A stretch of DNA of 64,000 bases from CADCVT01 sp036389155 (GCA_036389155.1 DASVQN010000014.1:86088-150087), one strand, 5' to 3'. Positions 1 through 8,889 are shown, numbered from the stretch's first letter. Made by a program: numbers and translations. Notes: a model not told the origin generated them from the sequence alone.

Positions 1-294
1 GAAGTTGCCGAGCTCAGCACGCACCCGGTCGACGTTGAAGCACTCGGCGTCCTGGTTGCCGACGAACTGGCAGCCGGGCCCGAGGGCGTAGGGCTTCGCG
101 CCGCCGCTGACGACGATGTTCCCGAACGTGTTGATGCGGAAGGTCCACGCGCCGGCGAACGGCTCCCTGTCCGAGGACACCCGGAGCTCGGTGCCCACCA
201 CCCGGATGTCGGTGAAGGTCGCCTCCGCGGCCGGGGCGGCGCCCCCGAAGAGGAGCAGCGTGACGGCAGCGGCGGCGAGGCGTGCGGGAGGCAT
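1..294 (-). CDS. Secreted protein of unknown function, 3' end outside window
   Basis: The ATG at 294-292 opens a reading frame that runs off the left edge, so only the first 98 residues are seen. It starts with a signal peptide (MPPARLAAAAVTLLLFGG, then an Ala-rich AxA cleavage region around residue 23). The mature part is beta-rich with several Gly turns and two Cys near GCQFVG and ECFNV, which could pair after export. The composition resembles the head of exported calcium-binding or surface proteins of actinomycetes, but no family motif is visible, so no function is given. A GAGGG stretch lies about 7-11 nt before the start and may act as ribosome binding site. It lies 32 bp upstream of the DUF2330 stop codon in transcription order and could be the next gene of the same minus-strand run. 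Confidence 0.7.
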   Translation of the reverse strand, partial: MPPARLAAAAVTLLLFGGAAPAAEATFTDIRVVGTELRVSSDREPFAGAWTFRINTFGNIVVSGGAKPYALGPGCQFVGNQDAECFNVDRVRAELGNF

Positions 295-326
295 GGAATG
301 ACCCTCCCTCATCCCGGAGTGCGCGG

Positions 327-1358
327 TCAAGCATCGGCACGGCGTGCAGAGCGCCGGCGCACGACCACGACCAGCGCCGCGACGAGCGCGAGCACCAGTG
401 CCGCGCCGCCGAGCACGCGGCCGGTGACGTCGACGTCCTCGTAGCGGACGATCTGCTGGCGGAAGTCGTCGCGCTCCGTCGCCACGAACTTGGGGTCGTC
501 GTAGCCGGTGTCGCGGATCGCGAAGCGGAAGCTCGAGAGGTAGCGGCCGTTGGGCCCGGGGCCCGCGAAGAGCCGGCCGCTGCCGGTCGTGTTGCCGAGC
601 GGGAGGTCGTCGTTCGGCCAGCCGCGCACGGCGAGCGGCTCAGGAGCGACGACGTCGACGCGCGCCTGCGTCGGCCGGCCCAGCTCGGACATGCGCAGCG
701 GGTAGACGACCTCGCGTGACGCGAAGCTGATGATCAGCGGCTGGAGGCGCTGCAGCTCCTCGCCGTCGGCCGCGCGCAGCCGCGCGGCCACGAGCAGCCA
801 GCCGCGGTCCAGGTACTCCTGCGCGAGCGGCTCGAGACCCTCCGGCGACTCGAAGCCGTGGTCGGACAGCCACGTCGTGACGGCCTGCGCCCGGTCGCCG
901 CGCAGCGTGACGATGCGCAGCGGGCCGAGGTCCTGCGCGCCGACGACCTGCACGGCGCCGGCGCCCCCGCGCGCCGCGCCTGCGCCGTCCAGGGCGCTCG
1001 TCTCGTCGTCGTCCCCGCCGCTGCCGAACAGGTGGTGGCGCTTCTTGACCACGACCTTCGGCTTCGTCCGCTCGACCATGTCGTCGAACACCGCGTCGTG
1101 GCCGAGCGCGAACCTCGCCTCCACCGGCACGGGCATGATCAGCGCGGCCCGCGAGAACGCGCTGCTCGACTCCAGGCGCATCGTGATGTCCTCGCGCGCG
1201 CCGTCGAAGCGCACGATCGACCACTCGTCGACGCGCTGGCCCTCCGCACGGTCGGAGGGGTCGGACGGGATCATCGCCCCGCAGCCGCACGCCGGAGCGC
1301 TCGCCGCCGGCACCAGCGCCGCCGCGAGCGCGACGGCGGCGAGCAGCCGTCCTACCAG
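327..1358 (-). CDS. DUF2330 family exported membrane-anchored protein
   Basis: The product is about 343 residues with an N-terminal signal segment (LLAAVALAAALVPA), the ACGCG cysteine cluster right after cleavage that is typical of DUF2330, a long extracytoplasmic beta-rich body, and one C-terminal transmembrane helix followed by an RRRSARR cytoplasmic tail. DUF2330 proteins have no established biochemical role. The start is uncertain: no ATG, GTG or TTG lies in frame before the signal segment, and the frame is open back into the upstream gene. I use the CTG at 1358, which overlaps the stop of the reductase gene by 7 bp; the first ordinary start (GTG at 1313) would delete the signal peptide. 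Translational coupling to the upstream gene is the likely mode of expression. Family assignment is fairly safe, the start is not. Confidence 0.75.
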   Translation of the reverse strand: MVGRLLAAVALAAALVPAASAPACGCGAMIPSDPSDRAEGQRVDEWSIVRFDGAREDITMRLESSSAFSRAALIMPVPVEARFALGHDAVFDDMVERTKPKVVVKKRHHLFGSGGDDDETSALDGAGAARGGAGAVQVVGAQDLGPLRIVTLRGDRAQAVTTWLSDHGFESPEGLEPLAQEYLDRGWLLVAARLRAADGEELQRLQPLIISFASREVVYPLRMSELGRPTQARVDVVAPEPLAVRGWPNDDLPLGNTTGSGRLFAGPGPNGRYLSSFRFAIRDTGYDDPKFVATERDDFRQQIVRYEDVDVTGRVLGGAALVLALVAALVVVVRRRSARRADA

Positions 1359-3349
1359 TGCACGCCCTTCATGAGGTTGGCCATGGCGATCTGCTCCATC
1401 GACGCCTTCTCGTCGGAGTCCTTCTTGCCCGACGCCGCGCCCGAGTCGGGGAACACCTTGTACGCGGTGTGGAGCACCTGGTCCATCACCTTCGGCGCGA
1501 GCGCGTAGAGCACCTCGCCGAACGTGCCGAGCCGCGTGTTGATCGTCTTGGGCTTGGTGCGGATCGCCTCGCAGATGAGGTCGCCCGCGTCGTCGGGCGT
1601 GATCGTCGGGAACGCGTCGTAGATCTTCGTCGGGGCGATCATCGGCGTCCGCACGAGCTGCATGTGGATCGTCGTGAAGTGGACGTTGTCGCCGATCGTC
1701 TCGGACGCGACCACCCGCGTCCACGCGTCGAGCGCGGCCTTCGACGCGACGTACGCGCTGAAGCGCGGCGGGTTCGTCTGAGCGCCGATCGAGCTGATCT
1801 GGATGATGTGGCCGGACTTGCGCTCGCGCATGTGCGGCAGCAGGTTCATCGTCAGGCGGATCGCGCCGAAGTAGTTCAGCTGCATGGTCCGCTCGAAGTC
1901 GTGGAACCTGTCGTAGCTGAGCTCGATCGAGCGGCGGATGGAGCGGCCCGCGTTGTTGACGAGGATGTCGACCACCGGGTGCTCGGCGCGCACCTTCTCG
2001 ACCAGCTCGTCGAGCGACTCCATGTCCGCGAGGTCGGCCGAGTAGACGTAGGCGGTGCCGCCTTCGGCCTCGATCTCCTTCTTCGTCTCCTCGAGCTTGT
2101 CCATGCTCCGCGCGACGAGCAGCGGGATGCCGCCGGCGGCCGCGACCTTCTTCGCCGCCGCGGCGCCGATGCCCGACGACCCGCCGGTGATGAGCACGCG
2201 CTTGCCGTTGACGGCGGCCTCGAAGGAGCGGTCCTTGTAGAGGTCGGGGTCGAGGTGGCGCTCGTAGTAGTCCCACAGGCGCCAGGCGTACGTGCTCAGC
2301 TCCGGGACCTCGATGCCGGTGCCCTTCAGCGCGCGCTCGGTGTCGCGCGTGTCGAACTGGGCGGTCAGGCCGACGTACTCGAGCACCTCCTCGGGGATGC
2401 CGAAGTCGGCGAGCAGCGCGCGGCGGGCGTCGCGCAGCGGCGGCGCCTTCATCAGCATCGACAGCGTCCCCTTGGGGAGGTTCTGCAGGATGCGGTTGTC
2501 GATGCGCAGCGACGTCTGCGGCGCGTGCGCGGCCTTGGCGAACTCGTTCATCACCTCGCCGGAGCGCTGCGACTTCGGGTTCGTGAGGTGGAACGCCTGG
2601 CCGTCGAGGTCGGGGACGTGCGCGATGTGGTCCATCGCCTTGGCCACGTAGTCGACCGGGACGACGTTCGTGTAGCCCATCTCCGGCGCGACGAGCGGCG
2701 CCCACTCGGGCAGCCAGCCGCGGAGCTTCTGGAGGAGCTTGAAGAAGTAGTACGGACCGTCGATCTTGTCCATCTCGCCGGTCTCGGAGTTGCCGACGAC
2801 GATCGCGGGGCGGTAGACGCGCCACGGGACCGTCGACTCCTCGCGGGCGATCTTCTCGGACTCGAACTTCGTCCGGTGGTACGCGCTCGGCAGCTTCTGG
2901 CCCTCGTCGAACATGTCCTCGCGGAACAGGCCCTTGTGCAGGCCGGCGGCGGCGATGGACGAGACGTGATGCAGCGCGCCCGACTCGAGCGCGTTGGCGA
3001 GGGTGACCGCGTTGCGCGTGCCGTCGACGTTGAGCTTCTCGTTGCGCTCGTCGTCGGCGGTCATGTCGTAGATCGCCGCGAGGTGGAAGAAGTGGCGGAC
3101 GCCCTGCTCCTTCAGGCGCGCGACCTCCTCGTCCGAGACGCCGAGCCGCTCCTCGCCGAGGTCGCCGACGACCGGGACGATCCGGTCGCGGGCGGCGGGG
3201 TCGGTCTCGGCCCACTTCTGGACGAGCTCGTCGAGCTTGCCCCGCGAGCCCTCGCGCACGAGCACGTTGATCTCGCCGTCGCGCTTGAGCAGCTGCTCGA
3301 CGAGATGGCGCCCGATGAAGCCGGTGGCCCCGGTGACGAAGTACGACAT
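1352..3349 (-). CDS. AcrA1-like two-domain SDR oxidoreductase (putative fatty acyl-CoA reductase)
   Basis: A 665-residue fusion of two dehydrogenase modules. Residues 1 to about 370 form an extended SDR/epimerase-type domain with TGATGFIGRHL at the N-terminus and YHRTK near 153. Residues about 380-640 form a classical SDR with TGGSSGIG near 381, NNAGRS and the YVASK catalytic pair near 531. This order and length match mycobacterial AcrA1 (Rv3391), whose C-terminal half resembles the acyl-CoA reductase Acr1. The likely reaction is NADPH-dependent reduction of a fatty acyl-CoA or of a carbonyl in lipid or wax synthesis; the substrate is inferred. The ATG at 3349 is chosen because AGAGGAG lies just upstream and the Rossmann motif starts directly after it. 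The neighbouring crotonase gene fits lipid metabolism. Confidence 0.85.
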   Translation of the reverse strand: MSYFVTGATGFIGRHLVEQLLKRDGEINVLVREGSRGKLDELVQKWAETDPAARDRIVPVVGDLGEERLGVSDEEVARLKEQGVRHFFHLAAIYDMTADDERNEKLNVDGTRNAVTLANALESGALHHVSSIAAAGLHKGLFREDMFDEGQKLPSAYHRTKFESEKIAREESTVPWRVYRPAIVVGNSETGEMDKIDGPYYFFKLLQKLRGWLPEWAPLVAPEMGYTNVVPVDYVAKAMDHIAHVPDLDGQAFHLTNPKSQRSGEVMNEFAKAAHAPQTSLRIDNRILQNLPKGTLSMLMKAPPLRDARRALLADFGIPEEVLEYVGLTAQFDTRDTERALKGTGIEVPELSTYAWRLWDYYERHLDPDLYKDRSFEAAVNGKRVLITGGSSGIGAAAAKKVAAAGGIPLLVARSMDKLEETKKEIEAEGGTAYVYSADLADMESLDELVEKVRAEHPVVDILVNNAGRSIRRSIELSYDRFHDFERTMQLNYFGAIRLTMNLLPHMRERKSGHIIQISSIGAQTNPPRFSAYVASKAALDAWTRVVASETIGDNVHFTTIHMQLVRTPMIAPTKIYDAFPTITPDDAGDLICEAIRTKPKTINTRLGTFGEVLYALAPKVMDQVLHTAYKVFPDSGAASGKKDSDEKASMEQIAMANLMKGVHW

Positions 3350-3389
3350 GCCTCTCCTCTGTCCGACAGGTCCCGCTTGGGAGGGAAAC

Positions 3390-4151
3390 CTATACCCCTG
3401 CGCCTTCGCCGCTGCGCCCCTCGCCACCGGCGAAGCGCTGGGCGCCCTCCACGGCGGTCTGGAGCGTGCGCAGACCCGACCCGGCCTCGATGGCCAGGCC
3501 GGCCTCGAGCGGGTGGCCGAAGGAGGCGAGGGCGGCGGCGCGGTCGGCGAGCATCGTGTCCTGGGGGAAGGAGCCGAGGCCCTCGGCGTACTCGAGCGCG
3601 CGGTCGAGGTGGGCGCCGGCGTCGACGACCTCGGTGAGCAGGCCGATCTGCAGGGCCTCGGTCGCGTCGAGGATCCGGCCGGTGAGGATGATGTCGAGCG
3701 CGCGGCCCTGGCCGACGATGCGCGGCAGGCGCTGGGTGCCGCCGTCGATGAGGGGGACGCCCCAGCGGCGCTCGGGGAAGCCGAGGCGCGCGTTGGCGTC
3801 GCCGATCCGCAGGTCGCACCACAGCGCGAGCTCGAGGCCGCCGGCCAGGCACCAGCCGCCGATCGCGGCGATCGTCGGCTTGGGGCTGGTCAGGCGCGTG
3901 AACCCGAGCGGGCCGTTGGGGTCGTTGAGCCGCGGGCCGAGGGTCTCCAGCGCCTTGAGATCGGCGCCGGCGCAGAACGCCTCCGGCCCCGCGCCAGTGA
4001 GGATCAGCACGCGCGCGCCCTCGTCGGCGACGAACTCCCGGTAGGCCTCGCCGAGCTGCTCGGCGGTCGGCCCGTCGACGGCGTTGCGCCGCTCCGGGCG
4101 CGCGATGGTGAGGACGGCGGCGGCGCCGGTGCGCTCGAGGCGGACGCTCAA
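3390..4151 (-). CDS. Enoyl-CoA hydratase/isomerase (crotonase) with both catalytic Glu
   Basis: This 253-residue crotonase has the oxyanion-hole segments AFCAGADLKAL (residues 58-68) and GGLELALWCD (104-113). Both glutamates of hydratases can be placed: E107 in GGLE corresponds to Glu144 of rat crotonase and E127 in FPERRWG corresponds to Glu164, so syn-hydration of a 2-enoyl-CoA is chemically possible. Start is a TTG at 4151; no strong ribosome binding site is visible, so it could lie elsewhere by a few codons. It is followed after 40 bp by the AcrA1-like reductase gene on the same strand, suggesting a lipid-processing transcription unit. The exact acyl-CoA substrate cannot be read from the sequence. 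Confidence 0.88.
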   Translation of the reverse strand: MSVRLERTGAAAVLTIARPERRNAVDGPTAEQLGEAYREFVADEGARVLILTGAGPEAFCAGADLKALETLGPRLNDPNGPLGFTRLTSPKPTIAAIGGWCLAGGLELALWCDLRIGDANARLGFPERRWGVPLIDGGTQRLPRIVGQGRALDIILTGRILDATEALQIGLLTEVVDAGAHLDRALEYAEGLGSFPQDTMLADRAAALASFGHPLEAGLAIEAGSGLRTLQTAVEGAQRFAGGEGRSGEGAGV

Positions 4152-4167
4152 GGGGCCGCGCCGCGGG

Positions 4168-4428
4168 CTACCAGCCGCCGGACCACTCGGGCGCGTGCGC
4201 CCGGGCCTTCGCGGCCTTCTTCCGGCGGTCCTTCCGCTTGTCCAGCGTGTGCTGGAGCATCGAGAGGAGGAAGATCAGCAGCGGGAAGGTCCCGATGACG
4301 ATGAAGCCGGCGTTCGTGACGATCTTGTCGTTCGTCACGCCGTACCAGCCTTCGCCGCCGTCATGGGCGAGCGCGGGGGCAGCCGTCGTGAGGAGGACGG
4401 CGATCGTCAAGATGGCGGTGCGTGCCAC
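4168..4428 (-). CDS. Small membrane protein with signal-like N-terminus
   Basis: An 86-residue product with an N-terminal hydrophobic segment (residues 4-20, ending in PALAHDG), a short polar stretch (GEGWYGVTNDKIV), a second membrane helix (about 38-58, VIGTFPLLIFLLSML) and a strongly basic tail rich in Lys and Arg. It is expected in the cytoplasmic membrane with the basic end inside. No known family is recognised. The start is a GTG at 4428 that overlaps the start codon of the divergent crotonase by 7 bp, so at least one of the two starts may be mis-set; a TTG at codon 7 is the next choice. It ends 16 bp before the TTG start of the downstream crotonase and is probably co-transcribed with it. 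Confidence 0.65.
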   Translation of the reverse strand: MARTAILTIAVLLTTAAPALAHDGGEGWYGVTNDKIVTNAGFIVIGTFPLLIFLLSMLQHTLDKRKDRRKKAAKARAHAPEWSGGW

Positions 4429-5135
4429 CCCTTGAGCGTACCCAAGATGACGGCGTCGCGGTCCTCCGGCTCGACCGGCCCGAGGTCCGCAACGCGATGG
4501 ACTCCGCGCTGCTCCGCGCGCTCCTGTCGGCGATGGAGGAGCTGGCCTCCGACGACGGCCTTCGGGTGCTCGTGTTCTCGACCACGAACGAGCGCGCGCT
4601 GTGCGCGGGCGCCGACGTCGGCGAGCAGCTCGACCACGCGGGCGGCGTCGCGCGGATGGAGCTGTTCACCCGGCTCTACGCCGCCGTCGAGGCGTTCCCG
4701 GCCCCGACGATCGCGGTCTGCGTCGGCAACGTCGTGGGCGCCGGAGCCGAGCTCGCCGCGGGCTGCGACCTGCGCGTCGGCGGCGACAACCTCAAGCTCG
4801 CGTGGGCGGGGGCGAAGCTCGGCGTGCCGGTCGGCCCCGCCCGCCTCGTCCCGCTCATCGGGCTGGCGAAGGCGAAGGAGCTGATCCTCACCGGCCGCGT
4901 CGTGGGGATGGAGGAGGCCGACAGCCTCGGGCTGCTGCACCGGAAGGCGCCGGCCGCCGAGGCGGAGGACGCCGCGCTCGAGCTGGCGCGCACGATTGCG
5001 GCACACCCGGGCGACGGGATGCGCAACCTCAAGCGGATGTTCCGCGAGCTCGAGCACACCTCGACCCGCGTCGCGTACGAGAACGACAAGCTCATGGACT
5101 TCCAGCGCGAGGGCGCCGGTCTGCCGCGCCGTTGA
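4422..5135 (+). CDS. Crotonase-family protein lacking one hydratase glutamate
   Basis: A 237-residue enoyl-CoA hydratase/isomerase homologue. The first oxyanion segment is ALCAGADVGE (residues 59-68) and the second is GAGAELAAGCD (106-116), with E110 at the Glu144 position of rat crotonase. The second glutamate is replaced: G130 in WAGAKLG stands where FPE..LG is expected, so classical hydration is doubtful and isomerase, thioesterase-like or other crotonase chemistry is more likely. GTG start at 4422, overlapping the divergent small membrane protein start. It lies on the opposite strand to the complete crotonase at 3390-4151. Assignment to the superfamily is firm, the reaction is open. Confidence 0.82.
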   Translation: MPPLERTQDDGVAVLRLDRPEVRNAMDSALLRALLSAMEELASDDGLRVLVFSTTNERALCAGADVGEQLDHAGGVARMELFTRLYAAVEAFPAPTIAVCVGNVVGAGAELAAGCDLRVGGDNLKLAWAGAKLGVPVGPARLVPLIGLAKAKELILTGRVVGMEEADSLGLLHRKAPAAEAEDAALELARTIAAHPGDGMRNLKRMFRELEHTSTRVAYENDKLMDFQREGAGLPRR

Positions 5136-5157
5136 CCGGCGTGGCAGGATCCGGTCG

Positions 5158-6051
5158 ATGACGCGTCGTCATCTGATGGTTGCTGTCGTGCTGGTCGGCT
5201 GCGCGCTGCCCGCCTCCGCGGCGGCGCAGGGACCCCGGCCGTGTGGACCGGAGGTCGCGTCGGACGCGAAGCTCGTCGCGCCCGAACGTGTCGCGTACGG
5301 CCGCTCGAGCTCGGCGACCGTCGAGAACGCGTTCGACGACATCGACGTCGCCTTCGCCGCTGCAGAGGAAGGGGCTCCGCTCAGCTCTGCGTATACCGGC
5401 CGCTTTGCCCCGTTCCACCCTTTCCCGGTTTTGTTCGCGCGGGGCGACGGCCCAGCGGTACTGCGCGCGACGTTCCCCGAGTTTCAGCCCACGCAAGAGT
5501 ATGCGCCGGAGTACCGATGCGCGCGAGTCCTCCAGGCGAGGGTCGAACCCATCGCGGGGGATCCCCCCGGCATCGGGCGAACAGTCGACTACGGCACGAC
5601 CCTTGTTCTCAAACTGGTCGGTTCCGGCGAGTGCGCCGACATGCGCCCGGGCCGTATCACCTTCAAGCTGCGCGGAGGGCGCAGTCGACGTGACCTGATC
5701 CTCCGGGACGTCTGCGGCAGCTGGCGCGTACGTTCCGTGCCTGACTTCAAGGCGCGATTCAGCAACGACGATGACGAGTCGTACCCGCTGTTGGAGCTCG
5801 AACCGCGCGAGCGTTCAGTGAACACGGCTCGGCGCTACACCGTCACGGGTTTCTTCCGCGGGCGGCGACTTCGCACCGTCCGGTTCCGCGTCCGCTGGGA
5901 GTACTCGCGACGCCGACGGATCGATGAGGCGGAGGACGACTTCGTCAACGTCTGCATCAACGACCCGGACATCACGATTTGGAAGAAGAACGGACGCCTC
6001 TATTGCGTCGAGCCGGCGTATCGCGCCGTGCACGTGCGCCTTCTCTCCTAG
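5158..6051 (+). CDS. Secreted protein of unknown function
   Basis: A 297-residue product beginning MTRRHLMVAVVLVGCALPAS with a clear signal peptide and cleavage after AAAQ around residue 24. The mature protein has at least five Cys (for example in RPCGPE, YRCARV, GECADM, RDVCGSW, NVCIND), suggesting disulfides outside the cell, and alternating beta strands with many Arg. No family is recognised. The ATG at 5158 is chosen because it directly precedes the signal peptide; the frame is open further upstream but the earlier part overlaps the crotonase gene. Base composition looks less GC-biased than its neighbours in the middle (for example the TTTTGTTCG stretch near 5431), which could indicate later acquisition or relaxed constraint. 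Confidence 0.7.
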   Translation: MTRRHLMVAVVLVGCALPASAAAQGPRPCGPEVASDAKLVAPERVAYGRSSSATVENAFDDIDVAFAAAEEGAPLSSAYTGRFAPFHPFPVLFARGDGPAVLRATFPEFQPTQEYAPEYRCARVLQARVEPIAGDPPGIGRTVDYGTTLVLKLVGSGECADMRPGRITFKLRGGRSRRDLILRDVCGSWRVRSVPDFKARFSNDDDESYPLLELEPRERSVNTARRYTVTGFFRGRRLRTVRFRVRWEYSRRRRIDEAEDDFVNVCINDPDITIWKKNGRLYCVEPAYRAVHVRLLS

Positions 6052-6057
6052 GGCGGT

Positions 6058-6063
6058 TACGCT
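6058..6063 (+). promoter_or_regulatory. -10 hexamer for leaderless start of first AAA-LuxR gene
   Basis: TACGCT sits 7 nt before the GTG at 6071. This spacing puts the transcription start at or next to the first base of the start codon, and no Shine-Dalgarno sequence is present. Confidence 0.5.
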
Positions 6064-6070
6064 CCGCGCC

Positions 6071-8869
6071 GTGCTGATCGGCCGTGAGGCTGAGTGCGAG
6101 CGATTGGAGTCGCTCATCGCGGCGGCCAGGGACGGCAGCGGTGGCGCGCTGCTGCTGCACGGCGATGCGGGGATCGGCAAGACCGCGCTGCTCGGGTTCG
6201 CCCGCGAGCGGGCCGAGGCGGAGGGGCTGCGGCTGCTCGGCGCGCGAGGGCTCGAGACGGAGTCAGACCTCCCGTACACCGGCCTCTACGACCTCCTCGC
6301 CCCGCTCCTGGAGCGTTCCGCGGCGGGGCCGGCGGACGCGATGGCGGTGCTCCGCGAGCGGCTTCCCTCCGCCCAGGCCAACGCCCTCGGCCAGGCGCTC
6401 GCGCTCGGGCCCGAGGGCACGCCCGCTCGCTTCGCCGTGCCTGCCGCCGTCCTCGGCCTCCTCGCCTCCGCGGCGGAGGAGGGGCCGCTGCTGTGCGTCG
6501 TCGACGACGTGCAGTGGGTCGACGCTCCATCGGTCGAGGCGCTCGCGTTCGCGGCGCGGCGGCTGCGCGGCGACGGCATCGCGATCCTCTTCGCACAGCG
6601 CGAACGGGCCGGGCGCGCGCTCGATCCCGCCGGCTTCGACGCGCTCCGCGTCGCGCCGCTGGACGACGCCGCCGCGGGCTCGCTGCTGCGCGGCGTCCAC
6701 GGCCAGGCGCTGGCGGGCACCGTCGCGGCGGAGCTCGTCCAGGCCTCCGGCGGCAACCCCTTGGCCCTCGTCGAGCTGTCGCGCGCGCTCGCCCCCGAGC
6801 AGCTCGCCGGTCGCGCGCCGCTGCCGCCGGTGCTGCCCGAGGCGCTCACCGTCGAGGCGGCCTTCGAGGCCGAGCTCGCCGACCTGCCGGACGAGACGCG
6901 CCGCGCGCTCGCGGTCACGGCGGCCGCCGACGCCGGGGAGGACGCAGCCGTCCTCGGCCGCGCGCTCGCGCTGAGCGGCATCCCGCCGTGGGTCCTCGAC
7001 CCGGCCGAGAGCGCGAACGTCATCCAGGTCCGCGGGACGCGCATCGACTTCCGCCACCCGCTCATGCGCGCGGCCGCCTACCACGCGGCCAAGCCGCCGG
7101 AGCGGCGCGCCGCGCACCGGGCGCTGGCCGACGCGCACGCCGAGGGCGCGCCGCAGCGTGCGTGGCATCTGGCCGCCGCCGCGGTCGGCACCGACGAGGA
7201 GGCCGCGGCGGTCCTGGAGCAGGCGGCGGCCGACGCGCGGACCCGCGGCGGCTTCGCCTCCGCCGCCCGCGCCGAGACGCGCGCGGCCGAGCTGTCCGTC
7301 GAGGGCGCCGAGACGGCGCGGCACCTGCTGGCCGCGGCCCGCGACTTCGTCGCCGCCGGCGACCCCGAGCAGGCGGCGGCCCGGGCCGAGCAGGGCCTCG
7401 AGCTCGCCGGCGACGCGGCCACGCGCGCCGACCTCGCCTGGGTCCTCGGCCACGTGTGGCTGCGCCTCGGCCGCGCCGAGGACGCCGTCGCGCTCCTGCG
7501 CGATGCGGCCGCCGAGATCGAGGCGACCGACCGCGGCCGCGCGTCGATGCTGCTCCTCGAGGCGACGGTGGCGCAGCTCCCCGTCGGCGACGCGGACGCC
7601 GTCGTCGCCGCCGGCGAGAGGGCGCGCGCGGTGGGGGAGGGCAACCCGCTCGTCGAGTCGCTCGCCGACGTCATCGTGGGCCAGTCGCTCATCGCCGGCG
7701 GTCGCTGCGCCGAGGGCGCGCGGATCCTCGCGACGACCGAGCCCTTCCTGCGCTCGCTGGACCCGGTTCACGTGCCGAGCGACATCTCGGCGATCGCGGC
7801 GAACGGGTTCCTCTGGGTCGACCGGCTCGACGTCGCGGAAGCGCTGCTGGCCCCGGTCATCGAGTCCGCCCGCGACCTCGGCGCGCTCGCCCGGCTCGCC
7901 TACCCGCTCAATGTCCAGAGCGTGCTCGAGTTCCGCCGCGGGGGGTGGGTCGAGGCCGTCGCCCACGCCGAGGAGTCGCTGCGCGCCGGCGTCGACACCG
8001 GGCAGGACGCGCTCGGCGCGCTGGGCAGCGCGTTCGCCGCGCAGCTCTACGCGCACCGCGGCCTTCGACGGGAGTCGATCGAAACGGCCACCGAGGCGGT
8101 CGCGCTGTGCGAGCGGACGCGCAGCCACGGCTTCGTCACCTTCGCCCACTTCGCACTCGGCACCGCGCACCTCGTCGCCGGGGACCCCGAGGCGGCAGCG
8201 GCCGCGCTCGAGCGCGCGCGGGAGTGGGCGCAGCGGCTCGGCACGTTCGGCGCGGGCTGGGCCGGATGGCAGCCCGAGCTGGTCGAGGCGTACGTCGCGC
8301 TGGGCCGGACCGACGACGCTCGGCGCGAGCTCGCAAGGCTCCTCGCCGACAACCCCGGCGAGCAGCCCCCGACCGTGCGCGTCCTGCTCGACCGCTCGCG
8401 CGCGCTCGTCGAGGAGGACGACGCCGCGCTCGAGGCCGCGCTCGACCACCCGACGCCCTCGCCCTTCGAGCGCGCGCGGACGGAGCTGATGCTCGGCGAG
8501 CGGCTGCGCCGGCGCCGCGACGACCGCCTCGAGGCGCGCCGCCGCCTGCGCTCCGCCCTCGACACGTTCGAGCGGCTCGGCGCGGGCCCGTGGGCGACCC
8601 GCGCGCGCGAGGAGCTGCGCGCGAGCGGCGTCGTCTCCACGAGCGGCGAGCTGGCCGTCGTCGACGTCCTCACGCCGCACGAGCTGCAGGTCGCGCTGGT
8701 CGTCGCCCGCGGCGCGACGAACAAGGAGGCGGCGGCCCAGCTCTTCCTCAGCCCGAAGACCGTCGAGCACCACCTCGGGGCCGTCTACCGCAAGCTCGAC
8801 ATCCGCTCGCGGACGGACCTGGCGCGGCTGCTGTCGGCGCAGCGCGAGCCCGACGCTGCCGCGGCGTGA
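6071..8869 (+). CDS. Large AAA-ATPase LuxR-family transcriptional regulator (copy 1)
   Basis: A 932-residue regulator of the LAL/MalT-like architecture. Residues 1-330 form an AAA16/STAND-type ATPase with Walker A GDAGIGKT (31-38) and Walker B LLCVVDDVQW near 140-150. A long alpha-helical TPR-like region rich in Ala, Arg and Glu follows. The last 75 residues are a GerE/LuxR helix-turn-helix (LTPHELQVALVVARGATNKE, then AAQLFLSPKTVEHHLGAVYR). Such proteins bind an inducer or partner through the TPR region and activate transcription upon ATP binding; the ligand here is unknown. GTG start at 6071 begins with the conserved LIGRE and follows a TACGCT hexamer. The gene is followed after 20 bp by a paralogue of the same architecture, which suggests tandem duplication. 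Confidence 0.9.
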   Translation: MLIGREAECERLESLIAAARDGSGGALLLHGDAGIGKTALLGFARERAEAEGLRLLGARGLETESDLPYTGLYDLLAPLLERSAAGPADAMAVLRERLPSAQANALGQALALGPEGTPARFAVPAAVLGLLASAAEEGPLLCVVDDVQWVDAPSVEALAFAARRLRGDGIAILFAQRERAGRALDPAGFDALRVAPLDDAAAGSLLRGVHGQALAGTVAAELVQASGGNPLALVELSRALAPEQLAGRAPLPPVLPEALTVEAAFEAELADLPDETRRALAVTAAADAGEDAAVLGRALALSGIPPWVLDPAESANVIQVRGTRIDFRHPLMRAAAYHAAKPPERRAAHRALADAHAEGAPQRAWHLAAAAVGTDEEAAAVLEQAAADARTRGGFASAARAETRAAELSVEGAETARHLLAAARDFVAAGDPEQAAARAEQGLELAGDAATRADLAWVLGHVWLRLGRAEDAVALLRDAAAEIEATDRGRASMLLLEATVAQLPVGDADAVVAAGERARAVGEGNPLVESLADVIVGQSLIAGGRCAEGARILATTEPFLRSLDPVHVPSDISAIAANGFLWVDRLDVAEALLAPVIESARDLGALARLAYPLNVQSVLEFRRGGWVEAVAHAEESLRAGVDTGQDALGALGSAFAAQLYAHRGLRRESIETATEAVALCERTRSHGFVTFAHFALGTAHLVAGDPEAAAAALERAREWAQRLGTFGAGWAGWQPELVEAYVALGRTDDARRELARLLADNPGEQPPTVRVLLDRSRALVEEDDAALEAALDHPTPSPFERARTELMLGERLRRRRDDRLEARRRLRSALDTFERLGAGPWATRAREELRASGVVSTSGELAVVDVLTPHELQVALVVARGATNKEAAAQLFLSPKTVEHHLGAVYRKLDIRSRTDLARLLSAQREPDAAAA

Positions 8870-8877
8870 CGCACCAC

Positions 8878-8883
8878 TAGGCT
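8878..8883 (+). promoter_or_regulatory. -10 hexamer for leaderless start of second AAA-LuxR gene
   Basis: TAGGCT ends 6 nt before the GTG at 8890, within the 20-bp gap after the first regulator, so the second copy probably has its own leaderless promoter. Confidence 0.5.
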
Positions 8884-8889
8884 GAGGCT

